Shown: positions 34,595 through 46,720 of the stretch, piece after piece
Layout: each line of letters opens with the position of its first letter
Numbering within the stretch: the stretch's first letter is position 1
DNA from: Cucumis sativus
Taxonomy: Eukaryota > Streptophyta > Magnoliopsida > Cucurbitales > Cucurbitaceae
NCBI RefSeq assembly: GCF_000004075.3
Contig: NC_026655.2
Location: forward strand, 21,685,489-21,749,488
Direction: 5' to 3'
Length of the DNA: 64,000 nucleotides
Notes under the pieces: generated by a model
Told to the model about the DNA's origin: nothing
Databases searched by the model: none
The model's input: the letters and a program-made list of their open reading frames with translations, nothing else
Program-made: the position numbers and the translations under genes

Positions 34595-37113
34595 GGAGAA
34601 ATGGGGAAACAAGAGCAAAAGAAAGGGAATGTAACAAAGTGTACTTGTTGCCTTGGTATAATTGAGTTATCATTCAGGTGACACAACATCTACTCTTCTT
34701 CCAATTCAAGAGTTCAACAATATGCCATGTGAGGAGCTTTAACTTTTTATCTTTTGGCCGGGAGTAGATTATTCGTGTTCGTAACATCTTGTTACTTCTT
34801 GAGCATTAGAAAAGCTGACAGTTTGTACCAAGAGTTTTATACACAATGGACATTCATTTTATTTGTTCATTGTTCTTGAAGTTCCAATCACCAATAATTG
34901 TTCTATCAATGAATTCTCTGATCTCACATCTCCACAAATTTCTCAAGTTTGATAAAATTTCACAATGGGCTTATGATCTGATAAATGTGTCTCTGAAATA
35001 TTGAGATTATCATTCAATTTCTATTTGGATTTTAGTTTGTTTGATTTATAAGTAGACCATAAACGTTTGAATTTGGTTTCAAAATTGTCTCTAGTAAAGT
35101 CGATGTTAGATGATAGATAACACGTGTTATATCAAAGTTTTAAATCGTTTTGAATTATATATACTTGAAATAGGAACTTTTTAAATAGTGAGGTAAACTT
35201 TTTTAAAACTCTCTTTAGAATATGTTTCTTTTAAAAATCAATTCGAACAAGTCCTCGACAATTATGATTGCATGTTATGTTTTTCCTTTTCCTTTCAATC
35301 ACAAGAAAGAATATATTATTTTTCTTTTTGATTTATTACTGTCATTTAGGAATCAAAAGTGGAATAAAATCTCTGTGTTGATATTATCTCTTTTTTATGC
35401 ATTCCAAAAGTGTAGAAGAAAAGACAAGGTAAAAGAATAAACATTATGGAGAAATAAAGGGAATATAGAACCAAAAAAAAAAGTGTGTGATACTCTTTGC
35501 CCTTTCAAAAGAAACCTCATTCCTCTCGATATCAAAATTCCATCTATATATGTATGCATATGTGTATATATATATATATATATGTTTGTGTATGTGTATA
35601 TATTTGGGACAAAGATACTACAAATTCATTCTAGATTTTGAAATGGGTTTTTTCTTTTTAAAATAGTATTATTTTTTAGGTATCAACAAACTAGACTAAG
35701 ATATCATTTTCATATTTGAGATTTAATCTTTATTCCTTTTTAGACTTTTATGCTTCTACAAATCTCAAATTTAGTCTTTTAAAGTTTATAATTATTTTTA
35801 TTTATGGAAAAAAATGATTTTACATTGAATCATCAAGGGAGAGGGAGCATAGTGAGATTTGGTCTTTTAACTAGATTTCATGCATTCGTTTGAGCTTCAA
35901 CTTTAAAGCTTTTTTTTTTGTAATTACTCAATTTAGGAGGGTTTGGTGGGTTGGTTCTTTTGTATGCATTTGTATTCTTTCATTCTTTCTCAATAAAAGC
36001 AGTCTGGTTCTTAAAAAAAAAAAAAAAAGAAAAAGAAGAAGCACAAGAGTTAATGACTTTATTTAAAGGAAAAACCAACAAAAAAAAAAGAGATGAAAAG
36101 ACGATAAAAAATAGTCTCCATCTTCACAAGATGAAGACTTGTTCCTAAGTCTCTCTCTATTTTTATGAATGGAATGTTAATAGAGACTAAACTTTAAGAT
36201 CTATGAGAAGTGCAACGATTAAAATTGGACTTTGAAAGTATATGAAACGAAATATATAAAGTACGAACCAAAATGTTATTTTTCATGTCTAGAATCTACT
36301 TTAGGTCTTGAGTCTGGTAACACTATTATTATGAACGTGAGAGAATTTCCTTGCTAGACATGGAATATGTACCTAGTGACTACAACTATCAATCTTGTAT
36401 TTACAAGGGGATCGTTTGGTCCACTAGCTTCTTAAGGCCATATTAAACATTGTTGAACTTTGCATATTTATTGAATAACTTTATCTTTTCTCGTTTTCTA
36501 TTTTTTACATTTATCAAAGAAATTTATTTTATGCTTTATTTCTATATTTCATATATTGAAGAACTTCATCTTATAACTCTACACCTAAAACACAAATTTA
36601 TTAACTTGCCTTAGTGAATTTTAAAGAATCCAAAAGCTCAAAATAAGGGTGATCATCAGTTGGTCGGAGTTGGTTTTCCAACCAAACTACCACCAAACTG
36701 ACTATGATTGATTTAGTAGATGTTCAAACTAACTCCGACCATGGAGGAGTACAAATAAACAATTGTTCGTAAATCTTTTGATTTGAGGTTTTTTAAGCTT
36801 TTGAAATTGTTTAAAAATGTTGTCGAGATTGAATCCAAATCGACAATGAGTGAATCCCTCCTCATCTTCGATCGACTCACCCCTAGTCTAAAAGGACTAA
36901 GTTTGTAATCATAAAAATTCAAAGACAAAGAAGACAAATATGTAAAAGTTGAGGGAGTAAAGTGGTAATTTACCCTTTTTGATGACGTAGACTACAATTT
37001 AGCTAAGAGTTTGTTGTGAATGTGAATGTGATGACAAAGAAGACCAAAACAAGAATCGAAAGCTTTCTCTTCAAAGGGAGAGGGAACAAGCATCTCTCTC
37101 AACTACGACCGAA
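34595..37113. other. Spacer between MTP and Elongin C genes
   Basis: It begins with the MTP 3' untranslated region and continues as AT-rich DNA with a (TA)n/(TG)n tract at 35550-35600 and a LINE-like tail at 35940-36030. No gene is supported. Confidence 0.6.
35940..36030 (+). mobile_element. LINE-like 3' end with poly-A tail (5'-truncated)
   Basis: The segment GGTTCTTTTGTATGCATTTG, then TATTCTTTCATTCTTTCTCA, then ATAAAAG ends in a run of about sixteen A. To my memory this is the standard 3' terminus of plant LINE elements, left after strong 5' truncation. I did not identify target duplications. Confidence 0.55.
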
Positions 37114-38853
37114 ATGAAGAAGGAAGACACTGTAAAATTGATCAGCGCGCTGAAGGTTTCGAGTTCGTGATTCACAAGGATGCTGCCATGGTTTCTCAAA
37201 CGATTCGAAACATGCTTACTTCCCCAGGTTTCCCTTTCTCATTCTCACTTTCTGTACATCAATCCATTTTTTTGAGGCATACGATCTTATTTTTTTCAAT
37301 CCTTGTTTATGTACGATGAATTTGGTGAAAATTTGGTATAATGGGTGTTTTATTTTGGATTTTCCCCCCATGTTTAGGGCTTTGTTTTACTGTTTTCGTT
37401 TTCATGGATAGGAAATTTTGCTGAATCGCAGCATAGAGAAGTGACTTTTCCTGAGATTAGTACCACCATTCTCGAGAAGATTTGCCAATATTTTCACTGG
37501 AATCTTCCAATTCGCGAGGTTTTCATTTCTTCTTTATTATGTCAATTTTTCTCTGTTTCTGATTAATCTGTGGAATTGCCTTACTTTCTGGTTATTTTGC
37601 TTAAACTGGCCATATTCTGATGGTTACTATTTGAAAATGTATATTGTTTATTGAAAGTTTTGATGCTTGAATAGACTTTCTAAGTGCTTAAAAAAGTGCT
37701 TTTAGGTGCAAAGAAAGAAAAATAATCCTTTCAAGCAACAAACAGTCCTTAGTTTCTCAACCTACCTCACACAAATTAGTTCTGAAAAAGATGAGTTATG
37801 GATGTTATTGCACTTGTTGCCACCATTCTTGTCCATCATCTCGAAGGGTTATTAGAGGGTAATCGACTTTTAGTTTGTTACTTTTGGAATTTAGTAAATG
37901 TAGTGACATGGGTCCTATTATCATAATTTATTTTGCTATTTTTGCAAGCATCCCTTTTTTAAAATAGAAAACTGGTGTGCAGGACATCTAATTCTGCCAT
38001 TTGACCTGTGCAGATTGATCTTGTTAGTCTGAAATCTTAGATTTGTATAGGAAAAGAAAATAGAAATTTTCTGGGAAACTAGATAGAATGAATAGAAAAC
38101 TGCAGTGCTGTTTAATCCAGATTAATTTGGCCCGTCACCATCCATGTTTCTATAGTTACGTACTTTCTGTAGTTTCTTCTATAAGAGAGGTCTTGTAGGC
38201 ATGGTGATAAGGACATGCCTCCTAGATTATAATTTACCTCTCACACCTATTTGAAGAATTATTCATAAATGCGTAAACAGAATTGAGACGGAGTAACCTC
38301 TTCTCACTATTTTGCAACTTGTAACTTCCCAAAGTGTTTTTGTGGCATGTGGGAGAGCGACAAATTTTGTAGAAAGTTTTGATTGACAAGCCTCCTAGAC
38401 TGTCTCACGCCCATTTAGATCATTATTCATCCATATGTAAACAGAATTAGGCTAGAGTAAGCTCTTCTCATTATTGCAACTCGCCAGTGTTTCTATGGCA
38501 AGTGGGGGGAGCATACTTATGGATTTAGATAAATATTGTACAAAGGTTTGGATGGACGAGTGTGTAAATGTTTTGGTCGTTTGCTCATTGTTGGACAACA
38601 GATGAAATTAAACTTTTCATATAAACTTATGTACTTCTCATTTTCTGGCAATCTTATGTGGAATTAACTGATTAAAGATTATGTTGTCAATATTTTACGT
38701 GTCCTCTTTATCTAGTTCGTTCTTGTTTCATTCTTTAACTCCATTGTCACTGATTGATTTCTTCCTTTTGTCAGTGGGAAAGAGACCGAGTTCCCTATTG
38801 AACCTGAATTGACTCTTGAGTTGATGATGGCTGCCAACTATCTCCATACATGA
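37114..38853 (+). CDS. Elongin-C homologue, three exons, with two small frame breaks
   Basis: This encodes a Skp1/BTB-fold protein homologous to Elongin C, in other eukaryotes a partner of cullin ubiquitin ligases and of transcription elongation complexes. Exons are 37114-37227, 37412-37518 and 38775-38853. Conserved pieces are MKKEDTVKLIS, AAMVSQTIRNMLTSPG, REVTFPEISTTILEKICQYF and a final LTLELMMAANYLHT. Two breaks spoil the frame: two extra bases in the GC repeat at 37145-37151 (AGCGCGCTGAAGG where homology expects AGCGCTGAAGG), and one extra C near 37507-37508 in exon 2. Allowing for both gives 98 residues, against about 96 in Arabidopsis. The high conservation elsewhere argues against an old pseudogene, so assembly error or very recent inactivation is likely. 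Confidence 0.75.
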
Positions 38854-40600
38854 AATATGTAACCTCTATGCACTCTTCCACCCATTTGACATTGTAAGCA
38901 GATGGCAATTTTATGTGATAGATATAGATTTCCTTGACTAATAGATTGTCAGTGAAGTTCATTACAATACTACTTTTGTCTTTTTTTTTTTTTGGTTTGG
39001 GGGGGGGGGGGTCAGGAATTCATACTTGTGGATGACATTGTTGTTTCATTTCACTCATTGGAACTCCGTGTCAACTATTGAGCTCTGGGATTCACTCCAT
39101 GTCATTACATTACTCTAGGGATAAATTTTCTCTGCATTTTTTGTGCTTGGACTATCTTTTAACTTCTCAAGTTAGATCATCATTTGAAGCTGAGGGTTAA
39201 AGAATCTATCTGTTGAGTAATTAGCTAGCTTCTAGTATACACTTAAAAGCATCTATGTTTTCATAAGGTTTTTATTTTAAGGAGATATTGTTTCATCAAT
39301 CTTCAGAAATTACATATTGGTGAAGTCATGTGTTGTAGGACTATATTTTGGATGAAAGCATTGGATCAACTAACAAACGTTACGAGTGAAATCACTGTTA
39401 TTTCTTTCTAAGAATATTCATTATATATGGATGGTCCTACGGATTTATATATTATATTTGCATGAGTGAGATGCCAATAACTCGACATATGAACATGTGA
39501 AAATATGAACTGACATGCTAATGAAATTTTAGTTCATTTTAAAATTGCATGCGTGTCTTCTTTCGTTTAAACATATGCCAGAGATTTAAAATTTCTAACA
39601 TTTTGATTGGGAATGTAAACTTAGAAAAAAAGCAAATAGCTATTTATTTATTATTAAATATTAATTACTACTTTGGTTAAGTGTGTGTTAATTTTTACAT
39701 CTGTATAAAAACTTCTTAGGCAAAGATTTGGTTAAGTTTCCAAAAAAAAAAAAAGAAAAAAACATTTAAAAATTAAAGATTTTAATATATATATTTAAAG
39801 AAATTGGATTTTAAAATGGGAAATCTGTAGGGATGATCTAAACCAAATGATTAGAATTTAAAAAAATAGAATGATGTTTTGTTGACCTAAGTTTGAGTGA
39901 AACTATCAAAATAAAGTTTCCTAGGAGGAAAGGTGTGTGTTGTTGGGAGTGAATATCCATGATTGAACACAATATCACTAAAGAATGGAATGAGAGAGGG
40001 TTGTTGATTTTGGATCATATAAGAAGAGAAAACTTTGATTTCAATCAAGTTGGAGTTGGAGAAGAAGAGAGAAAGAACGAGCAAATTTATAACTTCACCT
40101 CAAACTAAGAACAATTGTCATTTCCGCCCCTGAAATAGATTTTTTAAAAAAATAGAAAGAAAAAGGAAAAGCCTTCCTCTCCTCCTTCTCACGCCTATCT
40201 TCCTTCTCCTCCTACAACTCATTGCCTCCGCCGCCGTCACATCCAACTCTCTACACCGTTTTGTTTGCCCCTTTTCCTTTCTCTCCCTATATCTCTCTCC
40301 GCTGCAGTCGCACGCCGGAAACATCCCCTTTCATCTTTCTCTGCTTCAACTGCTCCGGCTCTCGCGACTGCCCAGTTTTTTTCTACTCGTCGCTCACTAC
40401 CCTACGCATTCTTCCGCCAAAGACGAAAACCACACTCTATCTTCCGCTTCGGTCGCTCAGTTCGCAGGGATAAGTCGTTGCCCATCTTCATTTTCTTTCT
40501 GAGTCACCAATTTGTTAACAGGATACTATCTGGTTCTGATGCCTCTCATAAGTTACAAAACCCTCTCTGCTCTCTTCCTGAAGAATCGTCTTATTCCACT
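38854..40600. other. Spacer and 5' leader of the THA8-like gene
   Basis: It contains the Elongin-C 3' region, a T run followed by thirteen G (38999-39011), AT-rich DNA, and from about 40150 to 40600 a pyrimidine-rich, GC-richer stretch that is probably the leader of the next gene. No other gene is supported. Confidence 0.55.
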
Positions 40601-40624
40601 ATGATTTCGGGTGGCAATAATTAG
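40601..40624 (+). other. Seven-codon uORF abutting the THA8-like start codon
   Basis: An ATG at 40601 opens a seven-codon frame (MISGGNN) whose TAG at 40622-40624 is immediately followed by the ATG of the main protein in the same frame. Translation of the main protein could involve leaky scanning or reinitiation. The arrangement is read directly from the sequence; its use is unproven and depends on the transcript start. Confidence 0.5.
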
Positions 40625-42185
40625 ATGGCGATTCGGTGGTTTTCCAGGTCGAAATTGCCCGTTTTTGCTTCGGTATTCCTACAGGGTTTAACGAGGAGAC
40701 CAATTAGAGATGTCCCATTACCAGTTAAATCGACGATCACTGACTTTCAGCCGGATTCCAGGCGACCCATCTGGGGATTCCGGCTATATCACGACGGGAG
40801 GCCTCGGGGACCCCTTTGGAGAAGCCGGAAAGCAATTGGTAAAGAAGCACTTTTCGTTATTCAAGGATTGAAGAGATTCAAGGAAGATGAAGAGAAATTC
40901 GAAAAGTTCATGAAGAGTCATGTTTCAAGGCTCTTGAAATTGGATATGGTTGCTGTGCTTGGTGAACTCGAGCGGCAGGAGGAGGTTGCTTTAGCTGTCA
41001 AGGTTTATTTCCATTTCCTTTTCTTCAATATGTTCTGTCGTTTTTGTTGCTCTTTCTGGATCCTCACATTCATTTTAGATTTTACGTAATGGGTCGTCTC
41101 AGAAATTGATAATTGGCTTCTGTACATTACACATAATATCGCTCTTGTTTGTTGTCACTGCAACTTATTTTTCTTGTTAGTTGATGCTGTGAGTTTTCTT
41201 CTTAACTGTGATGTTATTGATGGTTAGTTCCTTTATTGAATAACTTTACTAATGCTGCATTCAAGGTTCTATTCTGTTCTTGAATTTGGAAGATTATGTT
41301 TCTCAGCTTCTAGCTTCCTTAGTATGAATATGATGTTCTTGACTTTTTCCCTGCATCATTTCATGGAGCTCTTGTGCAATTTTTATTAAATTTCAATTAT
41401 TTCCTTCTTTATTCATGGTAGTAATCGAAGAATGCTTAAGGGAGGTCAGAGAGGAAGTAAATTCGTGTATTGGGTTCCTTTAAATGATATTGTTATTTTC
41501 GCACTTCGTCTCAATAGTTTAGCTTGATTTATGTCGATGTTGCTCTTGCATTCAAAATTATTTCTTCCTTTTGAATACCGTCTTGTTTCTCTCCCGCTTA
41601 ACTCTGATCTGCCCCTTTGAGTGCTTATCAGATCTACATCAAATGTTTCGAATGAGTTAAAGGTCTCAAATATGGAACATAGTTCATTTTAGTTGCGTGT
41701 GGAAACATTTTCTTTTACATTCTTTTTATCTTCAAGATTGAATTGATTTTACTTTATTAGTTTCTGGCAATCTTACATGCTTGTTGAAATTTCCAGATAT
41801 TTAGGTTGATTCGGAAGCAAGACTGGTACAAGCCTGATGTTTATATATATAAAGACTTGATTATTGCATTAGCTAGAAGTAAAAAGATGGATGACGCAAT
41901 GAAATTATGGGAAAGCATGAGAGAGGAAAATTTATTCCCTGACTCTCAAACGTATACTGAAGTCATCAGAGGTTTCTTGAGATATGGATCTCCTTCTGAT
42001 GCAATGAACGTATATGAGGATATGAAGAAGTCTCCAGATCCACCAGACGAGTTGCCATTTAGAATTTTGTTGAAAGGTCTTTTGCCACACCCCCTTTTGA
42101 GAAACAGAGTAAAGCAAGACTTTGAGGAGCTCTTTCCTGACCAGCATGTGTTCGATCCCCAGAAGAGATATTCAGCCTACGTTGA
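40625..42185 (+). CDS. THA8-like small pentatricopeptide repeat protein, two exons, one-base frame break near the stop
   Basis: The product resembles the short PPR protein of Arabidopsis At3g46870 (THA8-like) and more distantly THA8, organellar proteins with few PPR repeats that bind RNA and help splice group II introns. Exon 1 is 40625-41002 and exon 2 starts at 41797. Landmarks are an N-terminus rich in Arg and Ser (MAIRWFSRSKLP), then RPRGPLWRSRKAIGKEALFV, four or so PPR-like helices (for example PDVYIYKDLIIALARSKKMD) and the conserved PHPLLRNRVKQDFEELFPD. Near the end the C run at 42157-42160 is one base short of what the conserved DPPEEIF ending needs. As read, the frame instead runs into intron-like sequence and stops at 42235-42237. 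With one more C the stop is the TGA at 42183-42185, giving 255 residues, the family size. Confidence 0.85.
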
Positions 42186-44409
42186 TGTATGTTTTATGAA
42201 ACTCTTTTTTCTCTTTAACTCTTTTCTTCCCAATTAATGTTGATTTTTTTTCTTGTATTCTGAAGGTTGGTAACTTGGTACCACTTAATAGGCAGTAATA
42301 GTAGCCCCTTTGCCATTCTATGCTTCCTTGTGACATTTAATATCTTGTGAGTTTTTAAATACCAAATATTTTTCACTTTTCCAAAAATATGGGAAGCGAC
42401 CAAAACGTGCCTGTGAGTAAAATTAGCTTGAGAAACCCAAAGAAGGTTGGATAAGAGTCAGTCAGATGTAAAACGAGTCATGTGGATAGTAGTTGAGTTG
42501 GAGCTGAGAACGCTCTTAGTCTTAGGAATTAGGATTCTCTTGGGAAGAGGATCAATCAAGTGAGTCGTGTTATCCTTGTGTTTAGAACTTGATACTATCC
42601 TCTTCCAGCCCTTTAAATGAAATGCAGCAAAACTAAAGGAAGGAAAATTCATAGATCAACACCATCGTCTCCGCTCTATGGAAACTACATACTGCAAGAT
42701 CACCTGGTGTATGTCTTCAATATATAGGTTATGAACCAACCATAGAGTTCTATTCGACAGGTGAGGAGCTTATCCTTCACCCTCCCATTTTGTGTTAAAG
42801 GGCGTTTTTTTGTAACAGACTGGGGTATATGCTATTTTGTTGGGGCTTTGTGGAGTGGGACAATAGAATGTTCAAAGGTTAGGATAGTTTTTCAAACGAT
42901 ATTTAGTCCCTCATTAGATTCTCTTTTTCTGAACTCTTCGTAAGTTGTAACTATTTGCCTAATTGTATTGCTCTAGGCTGGAGTCCTTTGTAGCTTGGCG
43001 TGTATTCTGCTGTTTATTCATAATGAAAAGTGGAATGCATTGGTTGTCCGCACTTTTGTTGGTTTAGTAGATTCTTTTGGAAGAGTACACCAATGTAGAG
43101 TTTTATTAAATGTAAAAAGTGTTGTAACAATAACAAATCGACCTTTAGCATTTTATCTTGCATGGTCTTGTTTTCAAGTACTTCATTGGCCCTGAATTCA
43201 TCCTAACATTCTATACATCTGATCTTTCTCTTTTTCTCTTTTTAAATTACGCTTTATTTCAGTGAACTAACATGACGGTTTGTCAACGAACATTATTCCG
43301 GTTTCCTGATCTTTTCCCTGCTGAAGCTGAAAACAACTAAGTGTGTGAAGCTTGACGATATGAAACTGCAAGGAGATGGGACTGTTATTGATGACATTTC
43401 TCTGGACCCGCATCAACTTGGGATGCAAAGAAGAAGCGAAGGAGATGGTGAAAATACCAAAACTTGAATCAAATGTAGGTGTTCATTTCTGTTTTTAGAG
43501 AGTGCAGTTTGTTGAGGGATCATTGCCCAGAAAATTTCTATTCAACTGACGAATCTGAATGCTACAAAGAAACTCATATGTGTAACTTATCCTTCCAGCT
43601 TTTTAAAATCTTAATTTTACTCTTTTTCAAGTTTATTAAATTAAACCCTTGTGTTAATTTTAATGCAAGTCATAAAGTTCAAAGGCATAAAGTTGAGATT
43701 TGGAAGTCAATTTGAGTATACTTTAGGTATATGTAATCAAGATTAGATTCAAATCTTTTTGTTTCCTAATCATCAGAGAAATTACTCATCTTGATTTTTG
43801 CGATGATTTTTTAAAATAAATGTTTAGACAATTTTTTAAAAATAAAAGTACACTTTTTTTCTTTACAAAATTATGTAAATTTAGAATTTTTTTTATTAAA
43901 AAAGTTGCATGATGTTAAATATTCTTTCCTTTCTTACCATCAAAACACAAACTATGTAACTTGACACTTATCAAATCTATATTCCATACTCTTAACTTAT
44001 TAAAATCATGTAACAAATACATTTTTTTAAAAAAATTTAGATATGGAACTCTCTACAAACAATTGAGTTGTGAAAATTTATTATTAAAAAAGAAATGGAA
44101 TATCTTCTTCAAATAAATAAATAAATTTTTAAAAAAAGTGAAATATGTATAGTTAGGTTATATCCCTCAAATCTTTGTTTCCATTATTGGTGGGGATGAG
44201 ATTTGAGGGAAGATGCTATGTTCCCCCACACCATAAATATCTTATATTCCAATTATATTCTTCCTCATCCTCTTTTTTTTTTTCTTCTTAAAGTAAATTA
44301 ATTGGACTTCTTTTAATAATAATAATAATAACAACAATAATAAATGTAAAAATCAATAATTGATAATAAAATAAAAATAAGATTCGAATGCAAAAGTTTC
44401 AATAAGAGA
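42186..44409. other. 3' region of the THA8-like gene and spacer with LINE remnant
   Basis: An apparent splice acceptor (TTTATTTCAG at about 43252-43261) precedes a non-AT-rich segment (43262-43470) with no long frame. It may be a 3' untranslated exon of the THA8-like gene. A LINE remnant lies at 42750-43200. The stretch 43700-44400 is AT-rich with (AAT)n repeats at 44315-44345. Confidence 0.5.
42750..43200 (+). mobile_element. Decayed LINE reverse-transcriptase C-terminal remnant
   Basis: Fragments such as PFCVKGRFF, WGICYFVGALW and, in shifted frames, residues like the ERNNRVFRG motif of plant LINE polymerases are recognisable. The segment from GGACAATAGAATGTTCAAAG to GGCTGGAGTCCTTTGTAG aligns with the remnant at 52380-52560, so two copies of one family are present in this window. 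It is riddled with stops. Confidence 0.5.
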
Positions 44410-44491
44410 GTGGGCGTGCCGGAGTGGTTATCGGGCATGACTAGAAATCATGTGGGCTCTGCCCGCGCAGGTTCGAATCCTGCCGCTCACG
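44410..44491 (+). tRNA. tRNA-Ser (anticodon AGA)
   Basis: An 82-nt cloverleaf: acceptor stem GTGGGCG (44410-44416) pairs with CGCTCAC (44484-44490), with discriminator G44491. The anticodon loop CTAGAAA (44441-44447) presents AGA at 44443-44445. The long variable arm GTGGGCTCTGCCCGC is typical of serine tRNAs. The B box GGTTCGAATCC is at 44470-44480. No intron is present. It decodes UCU, and UCC/UCA by inosine. Confidence 0.97.
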
Positions 44492-44496
44492 TTTTT
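44492..44496 (+). terminator. RNA polymerase III terminator of tRNA-Ser
   Basis: A run of five T directly follows the tRNA body and is the standard Pol III stop signal. Confidence 0.85.
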
Positions 44497-46139
44497 ATAT
44501 TTCTTTAGCCTTAAACTCTTCTTTTTCTCAACAAAAGATTCCTTTAGTATATAGAAGTTGCCAAAAACATTTGATTTATAGATATTTTGTGCATATCTAT
44601 GATTGATTCCCATTCCCTCTCCCTCTCTCATTACTAAATTATTTAGAGAAAACTTAAATATGACATACCAATATCTATTTTTCTAAATGCTTTTCTCATC
44701 ATATCCAATTTTTTATTTCAATTTAGGTTACTATAATGTATCACTTGGATGATTGAAAACAAAATGATATTTTTCTTAAAACTTTAAAGTTAAAATAATT
44801 CGTATTGTGCTAATTTAAATTTAAAAGAAATTTAAGCGAACCTTAATGAAATTAATATTTTGAAATTGTAAAGTAGTATTGATCGGTATAATGTAAATAG
44901 TTGATTTTAGGTTTAAATACTATTTCAGTCCTTCAACTTTGTCTCTTGTTCTATTTTAGTTTTTGACATGTTTTTTTAGTACTCTCTAAGTTTTTTAAAG
45001 TTGGTTTTCACTGGTAGAATTTTATTAGCTTTTCAATGGAATGATGAAGTGACTTCTAAATTTGTGGGTTGATTTAACGTTGTAGATAATAAGATTGGAT
45101 GAAGAAGAATAAAGAGGGAAGATGGGATAGTAAGTAAGTGGAGATTAGGAAGAAAGGAAAAGCATATCATTCCTCAAATCTCATATCCTCACCAATAAAT
45201 AAAATCTCTAATGATCCTAAATTAAATCATTTTTATTTCAATTGGAGAAGCCTTTTAGATTTCTATTGAGTATGGCTGAAAAAGAAAATCCAAATGCCAA
45301 ATGCCCTAAGAAGATATTGATTTTCATTTTTAGTAAGTTTTCAATGTTTTAAATTCGATTTTGGTTCCTATACTTTTTGCTATTGTTTCTATATTTTTGA
45401 AATGTTCGGTTTGGTTTCTATATTTTTAACTTTAATTTTCTTTTTCTTTACTTTTAAAAGGATCGTTTTTTACTTCCTACTTTTAATTTTTGTTTGTTTG
45501 GTTCTAGTAATCTAAAAACGAACAAAAATAGTTTTTTTTTTTTTAAAGTTTAAGATTAAAAATTTAAAATAATCACACTTAAATGCATGAGAATCAATGT
45601 TAACCCAACAATGTAGAAAAAGAATTAAGTTGAAAGTATTTAAATAAAAAAAAAGACGAAAATGAATCAAATCCAAGAAAAATCAGTGTGGCCACGTGCC
45701 CAAGACGACATCCTCAAAATAGGTTAATTTTTAAAATAAAACAAAATAAGAGTCTCCACCAATATTTTTTTGCTGATTGGACATCAAAATAAAATAAACA
45801 ATTTTTAAATATATATAAAAAAATAGTTTGTGAAAACCAGAGATGATTTCTGAGTTATTTGTGTACGAGAAAGGTGTTAGAACCCATAATATCCATTTAA
45901 AAAATTATGGCCTAATTTCAAATCATACTTGAAAATATTATTTATTTTTTTAAAAAATAATATCTTATTTTATCTCTGGTTACTCTAATATTTGAAGTAA
46001 TGATCAAATAAATAAATAGAGAGCATTTCATCACTTATATGATATTGAAGAAAATTTTCACTTAGGAATTAGTATAATTTCTCAAATTTTCTCACTTACA
46101 AATTAGTATAATTTCTCAAAATTCATCATTGGAATAATA

Positions 46140-46720
46140 GTCTCTAATTCTTATGCAATTAATTTTTTTTCAAACTTTTATTTGGTACACGTCTCTTATT
46201 TGGTTCAAGATCGTGTACCAAATATAAAAGATTATTTTTTTTTCAAACTCTTATTTGTTGTTTAGATTGTGGAAAAAATATAAAAGATCGTGAAAAAAAA
46301 TCATTGGGATATTGATAGCCAAATCTAATACAAAAAGATAGCTTATAAATGATCGTGTACTAAAAACTCTTTAAAAAATTGTTGTTTTGATTTGACTCTC
46401 CAAATTTAAAAGATCAAATTTAAATGATCATGTATCAAATCTAAATGATTGTGTAAAAAAAAAAACGCTAAATTTAAACGATCGTGTACCAAATAATCTT
46501 TAAAATTTAAACGATCAAATGTAAACGATGTACCAAATATAAAAGATTATTTAAAAAATTATTTAGATTCAGATTTGATCAAAGCCAAATATAAACTATA
46601 CTCTAAGAAAGAATAGCCAAATCTAAACTATCATTTTACTCTAAGAAAGAATAGCCAAATCTAAACTATCATTTTTCAAATACTAAAAGATCGTTTTCGA
46701 AATATATTATGCGTGCTGGA
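46140..46720. repeat. Degenerate repeat array, core GATCGTGTACCAAAT/AAATCTAAACGATC
   Basis: Variants of a roughly 25-base unit combining AAATCTAAACGATC with GTGTACCAAAT occur at least ten times on the plus strand, for example near 46210, 46340, 46430, 46480, 46515 and 46680. I recall this type as common in cucurbit genomes. It is non-coding, and I see no termini or target duplications. Confidence 0.6.
46600..46675. repeat. Perfect tandem duplication, 38-bp unit x 2
   Basis: The unit ACTCTAAGAAAGAATAGCCA and the eighteen bases after it (46600-46637) repeat exactly at 46638-46675, inside the degenerate array. The identity indicates a recent duplication. Confidence 0.9.

Noticed and set aside
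40265-40600. Long open stretch in frame with the THA8-like protein upstream of its start
   Set aside because: It has no ATG before 40601 and ends at the TAG at 40622; more likely a pyrimidine-rich leader than coding sequence.
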